NCBI RefSeq assembly: GCF_020382885.2
Contig: NC_058502.1
Coordinates: 5,186,001 to 5,250,000, forward strand
Length of the DNA stretch: 64,000 nt
Reading direction: 5' to 3'
Source of the DNA: Scatophagus argus
Lineage: Eukaryota; Chordata; Actinopteri; Scatophagidae
The notes under the pieces are model-generated. The model was not told the DNA's origin. It saw nothing but the letters and a program-made list of their open reading frames with translations, and ran no database searches. A program made the position numbers and the translations under genes. Shown piece after piece: positions 50,404-63,412 of the stretch. The number at the start of each line of letters is the position of its first letter. Position 1 is the stretch's first letter.

Positions 50404-53400
50404 ATGGATAAAGCCAAGTCGATGATGGACAAGAAGGGAGCGTCGGGACCCTTTCATGTCAACGGGCAGAGCCAGAGGGGATTTCACGGACACGTCCCTG
50501 TGGCCGCTAACGGCAGCTGTTGCAGCACCAATGCATTCGGGTCGAGCGCCGGACCAAACAGTAGCACGTTTGAAAACATGCATCATCTGCACCGCGGGGA
50601 CGATGCAGAGTGCAACGGCTCCCCGGCCAAGAGGTGCAGGCTACGGAGGAGGACGGAGTCGGTGCGGCGGAGCAGACCCCGTAAGTGTCACCCAATTTGG
50701 AGGAAACCAAGTTTGATGGGTACTGTCGTTTAACTGTGCATGTGGTTTAAAATAATTTTATTTCGATCGTGGAACTGGTGGGATATTTGTTGTTATTTGA
50801 GTGCTACACTCTGTTGTGCTGTGCTGATCAGCCGGGGTTTTGCACAACCACGCCGCGTTGCAGTGAGACAGCAACAACCCCCTGACAACCCGCGTGTATT
50901 TCCCTTTCACAGCTTTTTTTTTTTTATTAATTCATCGCCATTTGAGTGTCGTGGTTCATGTGTGTTTCAGATCACAATCTTGTCCCTTCGGTCTCCTGTT
51001 GTTGATTAGATTAGGTGGTTGGTGTGTCGAGCAGATCTGTGCGAACTACAAGCCTGCCGTCGTCACGGAGACCCTTCTTGTTTGTATGAACCCTCAGGTT
51101 GCATCTGGTGCGCTGTGATTGGTTGGTTGCCGGTGGTGAAAAAGCTCCTGATAAGTGGGCTTGGCTTGCCTCGACCAATCAACGCCCGACTCTTGTCTTC
51201 AGGAGGCAGGTTGAATGGGCCGGGACCCTGTCCCCTTATTTACGGAGTATTTCGGATGATGTGAGTAAAGATCATCCAGGAAAACTTGCAGTTTTTAGTG
51301 CAGGATGTAGAAGAGTTTCTCTTTCTTCGCCGAAGTGTCTTCAGATATCCAAGACGTACTGCGACCTTCTTAGCTTTCCTCACACGCGCTTCTTGTTGTT
51401 TTTTTTATATGCACCTTTGAGCTGATACCCTCGCAATGAAGCTTATCAGTGAAAAGAAACCTGGTAAGTGTGAGTCGGTTTGTGCCTCGTTGTACTGACA
51501 TGGCCTAAGTATTAACAGAAGAAGAAGTAGACAGAAGTAATTTGAGTGTCCTCACTGTCTCGCTTTATAACTCGGTGTCAGGCTATGACAACACATCATT
51601 AAAGGCTCTTATTTTCCAAAGTTTATTACCTTTATGGATTAATGTTTCAGTCAGTTGATCTAGTGAGAATGGTGCACATTTGAAGCATTATTTTAAAAAA
51701 TAGTGCTAAAAATGTTGTTTAAAGTGAAGCTTTTGCAGGCAGCTCTTTGGCTGTCCATGGCAGTGAATTTCACACCTCATGGCTCCTTTTCAGGGCTGTT
51801 TTAGTCAAAGCCGCAGGATTTGTTGTGGCTGAGTGTGGCTAAAGCGTGGTGAAAATTTGTTATCATTCTTGTACATGTTTGCAGAAAGACCAGCTGCAAG
51901 TTTCAAGACCTCCAAACTTAGTCATCTAGGTAGCCTTCCTTACATCTATCAGTGCTTGCCATAGCGATAGACAGAGCGAGAGGGGAGGGACATCACCAGA
52001 GACAGAAGAGAGAGAGACAGGTAGAGAAAGGGCGGGGACTTCACCTTTGGTTTCTACATTAAGAACATTTACTTTCCTGTGACGTGTGAAAAGGTTACAT
52101 ATTGCAGCATTAATTGCCAGTAGTTCATTCATACATGTTACTGACCTGCCATATGATCTTGTACTCAGTATAATTTCTGCTCCTGTTGCCTTAAATAATC
52201 AATCTATACAACTCCGTTTGTATCACTAGGGCTGAGTGTCAATTAAAAAATTGCAATGTATTCATGCACGCTGAACTGCCATCTTTGTGAAATCCTCTGC
52301 ATATCACATACGTTGTAGGGATTTAGCTGCTGCACTCAAGGGACAATCACACATTGCATTAAAACAAAGAATGCCTGCAATGACAGGCTGTGAACTAAAC
52401 CATACAAATAGTTAATTTTTAGTTGTTGTTTTTTTTAGATTTGGGTACAAAAAGAATTGAATGCAGATATCATTTCAGAGAAGTTTCGATACAGCTGGTC
52501 ACTGGGTTGTTTCAGCTGATACCTTAAAGGTGTTGAGTACCGATACTCAACCCTAAGTATCACAGAACAACATTAAAATTTGTTGTTTTTTGCTTTCAGT
52601 GATTTGTTCTTTGAAAAAAAAGTCCCACACAAGAAGATAAAAAAACAGAATCATCTTTTGGTAATATGTGAAAAAACATCTTTTGATAGTAAAGATATTG
52701 ACACTTGATTATAGACATACCCTTATAGATGTACACTATGTACTCCAGTTTCTGTGAGATTCATTTCATTTCATTTGTAAGTTGCACTGAAGTGATGAAA
52801 AGCCAAATAAAGTCAGAAAAACAGGACACTCCACCTGTGTGAGTTTTGATGGCCAAATTGATGGAGAAGTGTCACGCTGCTACAAACGGCAGATAATAAT
52901 GCAGATAATAATGTAATACTTAGTACCCTGTGAAAGCCTACACTAGAACTGGACCACATTACATAATTAAGAGGACATCTCATCGGTAAACTTTGTAAAA
53001 GTCTGATCCTTTGCTTTATGGGTGAATTATCCTTGGATGGAGGTCAGCCATCCTGATAAACTCGGATAACCCTCTAAGCTTTTCCCAACCGAGGGCCGAC
53101 CCTGGAATGTATTCCCTGCGGTGTTGTGATTTTTCACTTTTGTCCTCTTTTTTTTTTCTACTCTGCAGTGGTGTAGGATTGGGGTTACTTTTTGGTAACA
53201 CTGCCTGCAGTACCCCTTTTTTACACCACAGGAAACTTGGCAGAAAGTTACATTTCCATTGACTGTCTCCTGGATCAGAACCGGCTTTATTTTAACCCAC
53301 AGGCTTCAGCTGTGTCAGAAGATTCTTTTATACTTTACAATTTTTAAAACTTTTTAAAACCTTTTTTAAACTTGTACAACTAAACTCTCCGTCTAAAAGC

Positions 53401-56400
53401 CCCTCATGGGATTTTGCCACCTGTAAATACAAATGTTTTAACCAGACAGTAAATGCTTTTCCTTCATCTTTCATGAGAAACCTCAAACTATGTGACTTAA
53501 AAATTGAATGAGGTGATTGGAGAAATTATTAGTTTCAGCACAGAGGAGAAAACCATGAAAATAGGAAGAATGAAGACAGGAAGTGTGCCACAGAGGTCAT
53601 GTACAAGTTAAGTTCTCGGCTTAAAAGCACACCTATAAATAGCAGCAGAAAATTAAAATTGCACACTTAAGAAAAAAATATATAAAACAAATATAAAGTA
53701 CAAAATACACGTGAGGTAAATAAAGTGCACTTAGTGTCAGTCTATGGTATAATGCATAAACATTCCCTTTTACTCCACCAGCTGCATATACCGTGTGCCT
53801 GGTTTTTGTGTCTGAACAGGTGTCACAGCCCGCTGCTTGTGTGTCCATGTGTCAGCGAGACACGTGGCTTTGAAGGAGGACGTGTGTTGCTTCATCACAT
53901 CTGCTGTGTGGGGTCACCTTAAAATAAAGACAGAAATCCTGGTATTATTTAGACAAAACAAATTTGATGAATATGCGAGCAAAAACACCACAGGAAGACG
54001 TACTGTTCAGATTGGATCATAGTGCCACTGCACTGTTTTGCATGCGGTATTAGCAGCAGTATTACCAGTGCTACAAGACCAGTTTGCCAGTTTTTCGAGG
54101 AACCCGAATGTGCAGAATAGTCAAATTGATACACAGCCTGCAGTGTTTGGGCTTGTTTGGGCTGAGTTGGGCTTAAACAACTCAGTGTTTTGACTGAACT
54201 TCACATTTTATTACAGATAAGTGGGTGTTGTGACATGAAGTAAAACAGGATTTACCTGGAATCTCTGGAGCTTCTTCCAGACATTTCTTGTGTTGAGACT
54301 AGGCGTTGGCTGCCGATACAAAGTGGTTTTTGTGGGGTGGGGCTCAAAGGGTGAGTTTGATTGGTGGTGCTCCTAGAAAATGAAAATAATGGTCTAGTGT
54401 CTAGCTTAGCTGGTGGAAACCCTGGATGTTGTGTTGAGTTTGTCTGTGTGTAAATGTAGTTCATTCAGAAGAGACCAGTGACTGACGTAAAGATAATTGT
54501 TTATTACCGCAGACGACGTGAAAATTAAGTCTCGTCAGAAATTCTCTGACACTTAGATTGTACAGGTAGATTTTGTGATGGCACCTGCCCAAAGCAGCAG
54601 GCTCTGCTGCTGAGATGAAGATGGTGAATCTGAGTGGTGATGGGGAGGTGGAGGGGTGCACATAACAGCAGCATGAATGTACTGAGGAGAAAAGTACAAT
54701 ACTTAAAAAGACAGCAGCAAAATGATGGGCTAATAGCTTGTTGTGCTGTAGGATAGATGTGACCAGCTGATGAGACCCCAAACAATGTCAGCAGGAAGTT
54801 ATGAGTGAACATGACAAGACAAGAAGGGTGACTGACAGAATAGTATGAGACTCAAACTACCGCCCTAGCATGCTAATGAATAGTCTTCTGTGCTGAACTT
54901 TGCTAGAGCTTCATTTAAAGAATAACTCTCATAAAAAGATAGAGGTTTGTGAAAAACGTCTGCCACAGGTCAATGTTCTACCACACTCTGCTCCAGATGA
55001 ACTGCGAACAGGGTGTGCTGTCAAGTATGGGTTCAGTAAGCGTATACACGATTGCTGTAGCAGTGGAGGTAGTGACAGATAATAATACCATGAGTACTAG
55101 TTGTATTCACACTCGTAACATTTGTAAATTAAAAGGGGTGCATGGAGAAGTTGACGGACAGTAACACAATTAAACACCAAATCAGTGATAGGAATAACAG
55201 AGGACAACGCTTCCTGTGATTTTCTTCTTAGTACTGAGCGTATATTATTGTATTCACTGTATACACACAGCTGCTTGCTTGTGTGTTTTCTTGTCTTATC
55301 ACACAAGCATGCTGCGCTAGTGTTGTTCTTGTCCTGTGCTCTCTGGCAATGTAGTAACGGCGAAACCTGAGATTAAAGGTTAAGCAATAGGAAATTTAAT
55401 AGAAACGGTCGCTGCCGATAATCCCCAAGGCCGTGTTAGAAATCTGAACAATAAGTATGGTGGAGGAAAAAAGTACATTAATGAGGCCCTCTGGACTTTG
55501 TAATTCAAGTCAGACTGCACACACACATGCACATATATATTGTACTTACCATGTGTGGAGAGCAAGGTAGAGGTGTGTTAGGCCAAAGACCTTTCACCCA
55601 CATTGACACAAATCATTCCTCACCCCCTCGACCCTCCTCCTTGTCACACTGACCTTTGGCTGGACACCGTGTGTGTGCATGATCTGTGTGTGCCTTTCTG
55701 CAATTAAACCCTGGATAAATGGACACTTGTGAGGACTGTAGGACACACACAGGACAAAAAAGAAAACCTTTGATTTTTGTAAAAATCTTCACTTAATTTG
55801 TGAGGTTGAAACCTTTTTTCTGCATTGCCCAGTGGTGCTTTAATGGTCTTTAGGCAGCAGCATTTTATGATTGCGAAGTATTTAAATGCCTTGGATGAAG
55901 GAAGCATTGACAGGCATTGTTGAAGGAGCACTTCGTTGTGGTTTCCTGGTTTTCGTAGAAGATATATGTTTAAATTTAGCCACAGGCTATTCCTGTGATG
56001 TCTTTTCAGTCAGTGCGACCATATTTCTTGACATGACTGACAGCCAGGGTCAGCTGGCATCAATTTTACTGTCAGTATTTATTGTTCTTTCCTCTGAACA
56101 AGGTAATAATCATGGAAGGAAAGCAGTCAACAAATGTCAAGTAGGCTAATGACGAAGGCTGACAAGTTACTCCATAGATTCAGAAGATGCCTGTGGCTCA
56201 AATGCAAAGCTCAGACATGAGAGAGATTGTTCTTCAACAACACTCAGCTACACAGATTACGCTAAGAAGGCTGCTGTCATTCTTTATAATTCTGTGAAAC
56301 TTGTTTTCAGAGTTTTACCATTAAGAAAAAACTCATGCTTTAGCCATGATACAGCATATTCCTCAAAGAAAAATACATAATAATTTGAATTTTTGTGCAC

Positions 56401-59400
56401 AGTTTTTCCTTATTTTTAAAAGAATGTGCAGAGAGGAACATCATTCATTCAACTTCATCGTTCATGAAGTGGAAACACAGCACCACAAATGTTGACCTGT
56501 CCTGACTCAGGAAGGTTTTAAGCATATTTTTACAGTGGACACTGTTTTTATTTATTTATTTATTTTGGGTCACATCATAAAGAGCCAAAGTAACAGTAAG
56601 GTCTGAGTGACAGGAAGAGTTTTTGTCTTCAGGTTCAGTTGAATTTGTATCTGTTGTTGTTCAATGTCCTCACTCTGCATGCTTCATTTACTTCAAACAT
56701 TTAACACTGTCATGATGTAGCGTGATAAAGTATATTCACACCCACCTTCACACCCCACTGAACAGATTTCTTCCTTATTACCATTACTTTCAGTCTTTAG
56801 TGTTTTAGTGTCACATGGCCTATCATCAGTACGGTTTGAGCAATTTCTACTATGACAACAGGAAGGGAAACAGAAAACATGCAGTTTCTTGGCACATACA
56901 CGTATAAAAAGTTCAGTTTGAGGTCACAGTATTAGCTTTTGTTTTAACAAAATACCGCCTGCCAGCAACTCAAAATATCAGAAATTTAGTTAATTTACGT
57001 GGATTGTGTCATGTGCTGTTTGTGACTTTGTTTTTGGCTCAGGCTGTGGAGAAAAGTGTGATTGTCACTTGAGACAGCTACTGTCATGTACCTTCACTGG
57101 CCTCTAACGGTATTTCTTTTGCGTGCACTGATACCTTTCCTTGTGTCACAGAAGATGATCATATTTCTGTTTACAGTATTTCACAGCTCTGCCCGAGCTT
57201 TAATGTATGCTGTACAAACATAGAGTTTTTCTGGTTTCATGGCTTTCCCTCATTTACGGACATTTTAAAAAGACTGTCAAGCTCTTAGCATGTACAGTTG
57301 AGATTAATGAAGTATTTCAGCTGAAATTATTCATAGTATAAAACATGCAGCAAGATTGCGTTGTCATTAAAAGCGACTATTTCCAAAGGTACATTAGCAA
57401 CAAAAACAATTCAGAGCAGTTTATTTGACCTATTTTGACCTAAGTAAGTTTTTCACAGGGTGCAAAATCTGTACTTCTCAGTTAATGTTTGCAGATATCA
57501 GAATAGGTCAGTAGGTAAGAGGGGACAGTGGCAAAAAGTCAACCAAACAATAAAGGAGGTGATAGGTGACTCCTTCTGAAAGTAACCTAACACCAACCAC
57601 CATATGGGCTGTATCATCAGCAGGTAAGACTAGCAGCAGCAGGGGTGGTGCTAGTGGTCAGATGGTGGGTTTCAGTTACTGAATACTAGAGGTTTCAACA
57701 AACAAGTACACAAAGTGTGATGAACACCTGAACTCAGAATACACAGTTTTCGACAACAAATCAGGTGCTTGCAGGGACAAAGTTTTAGGAAATATCATCT
57801 TCTCAGGTGTTCTGGAAATTACAGTGTGATCAAAAGAACGGCGAAACCGGTGTCATGGGATTTCTAACTTCAGGACGAGTAGTTTAATAGACAAGATGCT
57901 GTCGCGCATTGACTCTTCTTAATCACCACAAGCAGTATTAAATCCCACATTGTTCACAATATATAAAGATTGAGGGTTCAAGTTCAGTCAACCACCTGAA
58001 GGTTGTAACTTGCTGCTCATACATGCCACAGCAAAATTGACAGATTTGTAATGCTGCCATATCCTGTTTGGAGAGCAGAGGTGGTTAACTGCACATATTG
58101 CTGATATTGCATTCAACCTCACGACATGTTTGAACATTTTCATGTTCAATCTATAATGGAATGGCTTCATTTTGATTAACAGGAAGAAAGAAATGCATCT
58201 CAGTGTCTTATTGTCTCATTTAATCAAACTTAGCTGTCTAAGTGAGTTTGACTTCTGACTCTAACTGGCGTCTGACCAGACAACCAGTGAACCAAAGTCC
58301 AGTCCAAAGGTCCTGAATTTCGAAGTGTTTCGTCCGTAATAATTACAGACAAACGTATAAAAGGAGACACGGTTTCCAGTCTCTTGGTGGCTCAGTCGGC
58401 TGGATTGTAACCATGCACTAAATATTTGGATTCAACATGTTCTTTTGTTGGACTTTGCTGCTTCCCACAACAACAACATGTGTTTTAGTGAACATGTGCT
58501 GTCTTGAAAGGTTTCACAGGGTTTTCATTGTTCCAGACAATCGACCGACTGTCAGTTTGTGTCATTCTTTTCTCACCTCTGTGTTGTGCAACAAGCATAA
58601 AACACCTAACTTGAAAGACTGGAGGAAAACTTGCTGCTCTCTCTGATTTGACACGCAGTAAACTCTTTCACTGTGACCTTCATAAATAAAGAGCACTTCT
58701 TCTTCAAACATTTGTTTCACTTAATGTTCAACCTGATCCTTGGTTTTTGTTGAACTGCCAGTGCAAAGAGAAGGGGATCAATGCAGGTAGCTTCTAAAAA
58801 TAGCAACATGTGCACAGGCAGAATAGAAGACATCCCTCTGCCAAGATAAAATACATTTGACATTGTTTGGGTTAGAAAAATGAGGATAAAAGTGATTTGA
58901 TTTGAACAACAGTTCGATTCCATTCATTTTAAAGTAAACTAAACTAACGATTAATTTCTGTAGCGATTATTGTGCCTCATATTCTTGGTTGAGAATTGAT
59001 AAAAAACCAAGATGACTTTGATGACGTCTGACTTCTTGATCACTTCTTCAAATGACTTTGTTTGTTTTGTCCAACTGTCCAAAACTGAAAGATATTGCAT
59101 AAATAATGTGATCACATATTACTTAAACACCACAGTGATTTAATTACCTGCCAGTTGATTAATCAGCTAATTGTTTCATTCTTAATTATCACACGCTTAA
59201 GCCTCCTGAATTAAATTGGAAAACTAAATGAGACTGATGTACCTCTTTGTCAAATATAGTAATGCGGTGCCTTTAAACTGTCTTGCAGTATCAATTCTCC
59301 TCCATCCATGCCAGTAAATCTTACTTGAATTGACTTAAATTGATTAAGAGAGAAGAAGCAAGCAAAAGAGTGGAAGGGGAGCTGCAGGCAAGTGCAGGAG

Positions 59401-62400
59401 AAAGTGATGCAGGAGGTGGAGATGAAGAGATAAGGAGAAAGAAAGATGTGTGTGTGTTGATGTGAGAGAAAGAGAGAGAACGTGAAAGAGGCTGATGGAT
59501 GGAGAGAAACAGCTAAGTGAAAGCGAGAAGGAGAAGAAGGTGTGAGAGTTGGAGCGAAGAAGAGATGATGGGGAAGGGTGGGTTTCTCCAGACCAACTTT
59601 TCTGTTAATTCTGCTTTCATACAGCCGAAGCACGTAGGACTTCAGGTTGGGCCACTTCATAGGTTGACAGGTTATTTTCCTGGTGATCACAGTTTTCTCA
59701 TTCTCCTCTGCAGCCTTCCCCTGGTTTGGTATGGACATTGGTGGCACCTTGGTCAAGTTGGTGTACTTTGAGCCAGTCGACATAACTGCAGAGGAAGAAC
59801 AGGAGGAAGTGGAAAACCTGAAGTCCATCCGCCGCTACCTCACCTCAAACGTGGCCTATGGTATGTCTACCCACACACACACACGTGTCGTCACACCCAC
59901 ATGCTTGCATGTTTATGCATGTGTTTATCTAAGGCAGGGACAGTCAGGTTAAGCACACTTCACAAGAAGATTAGGATACCAGGATGTGTTTTATATTGTG
60001 TGCCGCCAATGTATTGCGTTAGATTATCAAAGTGTTTTTAGGGATTTGTTCTTGACTTGAGTTGTTATGGAGAGCACATCACCCACCTCACCACAACACC
60101 AAGAAACAACATTTTGGTTTTTTTTTTTAGTCCTCAGAAAAACTTTAGCGTGTTTGCAAGTCCTAAACAGAGTACACGGGGCCAGAATCGTCTGTTGTAA
60201 AAAGCCTTCCGTCCTCATTCAGGTAAAACGGGCGTCCGTGACGTCCACCTGGAGCTGAGGAACCTGACCATGTGTGGCAGGACAGGGAACCTGCACTTCA
60301 TCCGCTTCCCCACACAGGCCATGCCCCGTTTCATCCAGATGGGTCACGACAAGAACTTCTCCAGCCTGCACACGACACTCTGCGCCACCGGCGGCGGCGC
60401 ATACAAGTTCGAGAATGACTTCAGAACGGTGAGTGTATTAGCTGCCGAAAATGCCTGATCACCGTTAAAATGTCAGATTTACAGTCGTTCTTATGGCAAA
60501 CATTTGGGCACCGATACGTGATTAGTTAATCTATTTGTATTTATTTGACTATTTGGATTTTTAAAGCAAACTTGTCAAACATTTGGCTGTTCCAGCTTCT
60601 TGGACTGTTGGTCCGACAAAATGAGACATTTGATGACTTCGCAAGAGTTGAGCTGAGATATTTTTCACAGCTTTCTATATATCATCAATCATTCATGAAA
60701 ATTATCTTTAGGTGCTGCTCCAGTTAAAGATCAAACTGTGCCATGTAAACAGCTCTGTGGCATTTGTACAGAATGCTCACTAGTTATTATCTGATTTGAG
60801 CAGAGAATTTCTGTTGGTTTTCATGTCTTGGCAGTTGGTTGAGGCTACCTCCTGGTGATTCTTGAACATGACTTGAAGTTGGCGCATTTGATATCTCGGT
60901 GCCTGTTTACCTGAGTTCATTGACCCTCTCTGCAGTGCAGTAGGATCAGTGAACTATCCCTAGGCAATGCAGCATGAACCGGGTTGAACCAAGACCTCAT
61001 GCACATCTGAGTTCTTAAGTGCTTTGAAATCTTTGTAGCTTCACAAATGTGAAAATCAGTGATCCAAAGAGTATGATCATCTTTTAATTTTAATGATCTT
61101 GATCAGTTAACATCCCTTTGATGTTGTTTCAAGGATTAAAGGAGGTTTATTTGTCATTATAGCTGTGTATGTGCAGTACATAGGGTGATGAAACAGCGTT
61201 CCTCCAGGATGCTACATGGTGCTACACAAAACACTGCACATAAGTAAAATAAAATTAAAAAACAAAAAGTATAAAACTAAAGAATAAAACTAGAAATATA
61301 GAATAAAAAATATAAGAAATTAAAAAAATACATGCACAGGTTTCCACAGTATATACACAGTTATGCACGAGACAGATAAGACATTGGGGTAGTGCAGGTA
61401 GTGCAGAGGTGTGCCAATTTTGGGTGTGCATGTGTGTTTGTGTGGAGTGTATGTATATGTTTGTGTATGTGTGTGACTGTGTCCTGTCTCTGGGAGTCTG
61501 ATGGCTTGGGAAGAAAAACCTACTCTCGAGTCTGGTGTCTGGTGGTGGACCAAATGCTCCGGTACCTCCTACCAGACAGCAAGAGTTTGAAGAAGCTTGG
61601 TGCCCTTGACAATCTCCACGGCGGATCCGTCAATGGTCAGCGGAGCGTGGTCACCCTGATCCTCCCTGAAGTCAGCAGCCATCTCTTTTATCAGCTGAAA
61701 TGGTGTGATCTCAGTATTTTCACCCTCTTCTGTTTGTGTTGCAGATGGCCGACCTGGAGCTGCTGAAGCTTGACGAGCTGGACTGCCTGATCCGCGGCCT
61801 GCTGTATGTCGACCGGGTGGGCTTCAACGGACACCCAGAGTGCTACTATTTCCAGAACCCGTCAGACACCCAGAGCTGCGTGAAGAAGCCCTGCACCCTG
61901 GACAACCCCTTCCCCATGCTGCTGGTCAACATCGGCTCCGGGGTCTCCATCCTGGCCGTGTACTCAGAGAACAACTACAAACGGGTGACTGGGACCAGGT
62001 GAGGAGGATCACAAAGCATTTCCATATTCTTATCCTAAACTCTCTAAAACCTCATGAAATACACACAAGGAGTGGAGTTGTTTGTTGCAGTCATGTTGGA
62101 GTTTACGAGATCAGTGACTTTTGCAGTGCTACACATGGCAGAGCAAGCAAAATTCATTCAGATGAAGGCATCATGAAGTTGCACAACTGATGTGACTTCA
62201 GCTTCAAGTTTTCTCAATCACTGATAAGGCAGCTGATCTACACAAGCCGAACAAAAACATATGTCAGGGTTGACTCCCTTTTAACAGCTCATTTCCTCGT
62301 GGAACACCAATACCAATACACTGATCACAAAGGCTTATATTTTGTAATTTATCTTAATTTGATAACCTGATAAATTAAGTCAGATTACTGGAAACATTAG

Positions 62401-62860
62401 AGTGAAATTACTATTATGGAGAAACATTAATGTTGGAAAACAGGGCGGAGTGAAAAGGGAGAGAAGCTGGTTTTTCAGATATATTGTGCCCAATGTTATC
62501 AACAGAAAGACTAAACTCATTTGTTACACTAAATCAGTGACTTGTGAACTTGAACTTGTTTTGCATGGATGAATATGTGCAAAAGGTGAAGGCTGAATAC
62601 TTTTTATAGTTTCAGTAGATCCACCTGATAGGCCAGAATCAGTTGTTTTAATTCCAGCCATGCTTTATCTATGAGCACCTTGTTTTATTACAGTGCTTGT
62701 GTAACAGTCAGGTTAGATTGTGATTGGACAGTGAACTTGTGAAAACAATAAGAAAATTAAAGCAGCTTCTTTCCTTTACATTTACATGCTATATATAATA
62801 ACTAAACAAGCCTCCTCATGAAAAACTCCCAACTGAAATAGTCAAGCTAACCAGTCAGAG

Positions 62861-62900
<40 letters not shown>

Positions 62901-63412
62901 CTCACTTAACTACAGTTAATGTGCCTTTCATTCATTCAGTGGTATCCTCTTAGTTAAGTTATATAATCATTTACTTCCAAACTCTTTGTATTTATCACAG
63001 GCTAAACTTATGTTATATAAATACTGGGCGAAGTAAGATAACCTTTACAATTTAGAAACAACCGTCCTCTACTTTTGTGTAAGATTCCATCTGTTTTTTT
63101 GTATATTTTACAGTCGAAGCCATCGCAGGAAACGTTGATGTGCTGAGCACGTGAAGGAGGAATAAAAACTTGTTCAGAGGTGCTGTCTGCATGTACCTCA
63201 TATTCTGATGTATCTCTGGCTTTTTCCTCTTCCAGTTTGGGAGGTGGTACATTCCTGGGCCTTTGCTGTCTGCTGACGGGCTGCGAGACGTTTGAGGAGG
63301 CGTTGGAAATGGCCAGCAAAGGTGACTCTACCAATGTGGACAAACTGGTGAAAGATATCTATGGAGGAGACTACGAACGCTTTGGCCTACAGGGCTCCGC
63401 TGTGGCGTCCAG
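50404..63412 (+). CDS. pank1: Pantothenate kinase 1, alpha form, exons 1-5, partial
   Basis: Phosphorylates pantothenate, the committed and acyl-CoA-regulated step of coenzyme A synthesis. Exons 50404-50680, 59714-59860, 60223-60428, 61745-61998, 63236-63412 join in phase, giving 353 residues; the last exons lie beyond the window. Exon 1 supplies a 92-residue tail ending in a basic patch ([20 protein letters not shown]) like the nuclear-targeting end of PANK1 alpha. The core starts [20 protein letters not shown] (phosphate-binding DIGGT), then [32 protein letters not shown], the catalytic Glu in [29 protein letters not shown] and [43 protein letters not shown] and [10 protein letters not shown] match PANK1 rather than PANK2 or PANK3. 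Whether this is the a or b fish duplicate is unresolved. The tail is shorter than human PANK1 alpha. Confidence 0.95.
51436..51463 (+). CDS. pank1: Alternative first exon of pank1, beta form
   Basis: ATG followed by nine codons, MKLISEKKP, plus one base, then a consensus donor GTAAGT. The phase (one base left over) equals that of the alpha exon, so splicing to 59714 yields [20 protein letters not shown], closely matching the N terminus of mammalian PANK1 beta (MKLINGKKQ) and PANK3. It sits 755 bp after the alpha exon. The predicted product is a short, tail-free enzyme. The promoter is presumably in the preceding few hundred bases, where no TATA box is obvious. Confidence 0.88.
51464..59713 (+). 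other. pank1 intron between the beta exon and exon 2
   Basis: 8.2 kb with no supported exon on either strand. It is mostly A/T-rich unique sequence. A purine-rich block on the transcribed strand (about 59347-59578) lies about 130 nt before exon 2 and creates a spurious 192-codon antisense frame. Confidence 0.6.
61135..61700 (-). mobile_element. LINE 3' relic, antisense, in pank1 intron 3
   Basis: On the minus strand the right part reads [20 protein letters not shown] then [11 protein letters not shown], the region after the catalytic core of fish non-LTR reverse transcriptases; the next part reads [12 protein letters not shown] and LPKPSDS, their C-terminal end. Between them about 170 codons are deleted. 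The left part is the A/T-rich 3' tail (ending ATGACAAATAAACCTCC). It stops about 45 bp before pank1 exon 4. Confidence 0.75.
62862..62892. repeat. (GT)n microsatellite
   Basis: About 15 GT units in pank1 intron 4. The rest of that 1.2 kb intron (61999-63235) shows no other feature. Confidence 0.95.

Noticed and set aside
59250-59828. 192-codon antisense frame across pank1 exon 2
   Set aside because: Results from a purine-rich tract and the complement of a real exon; low-complexity composition.
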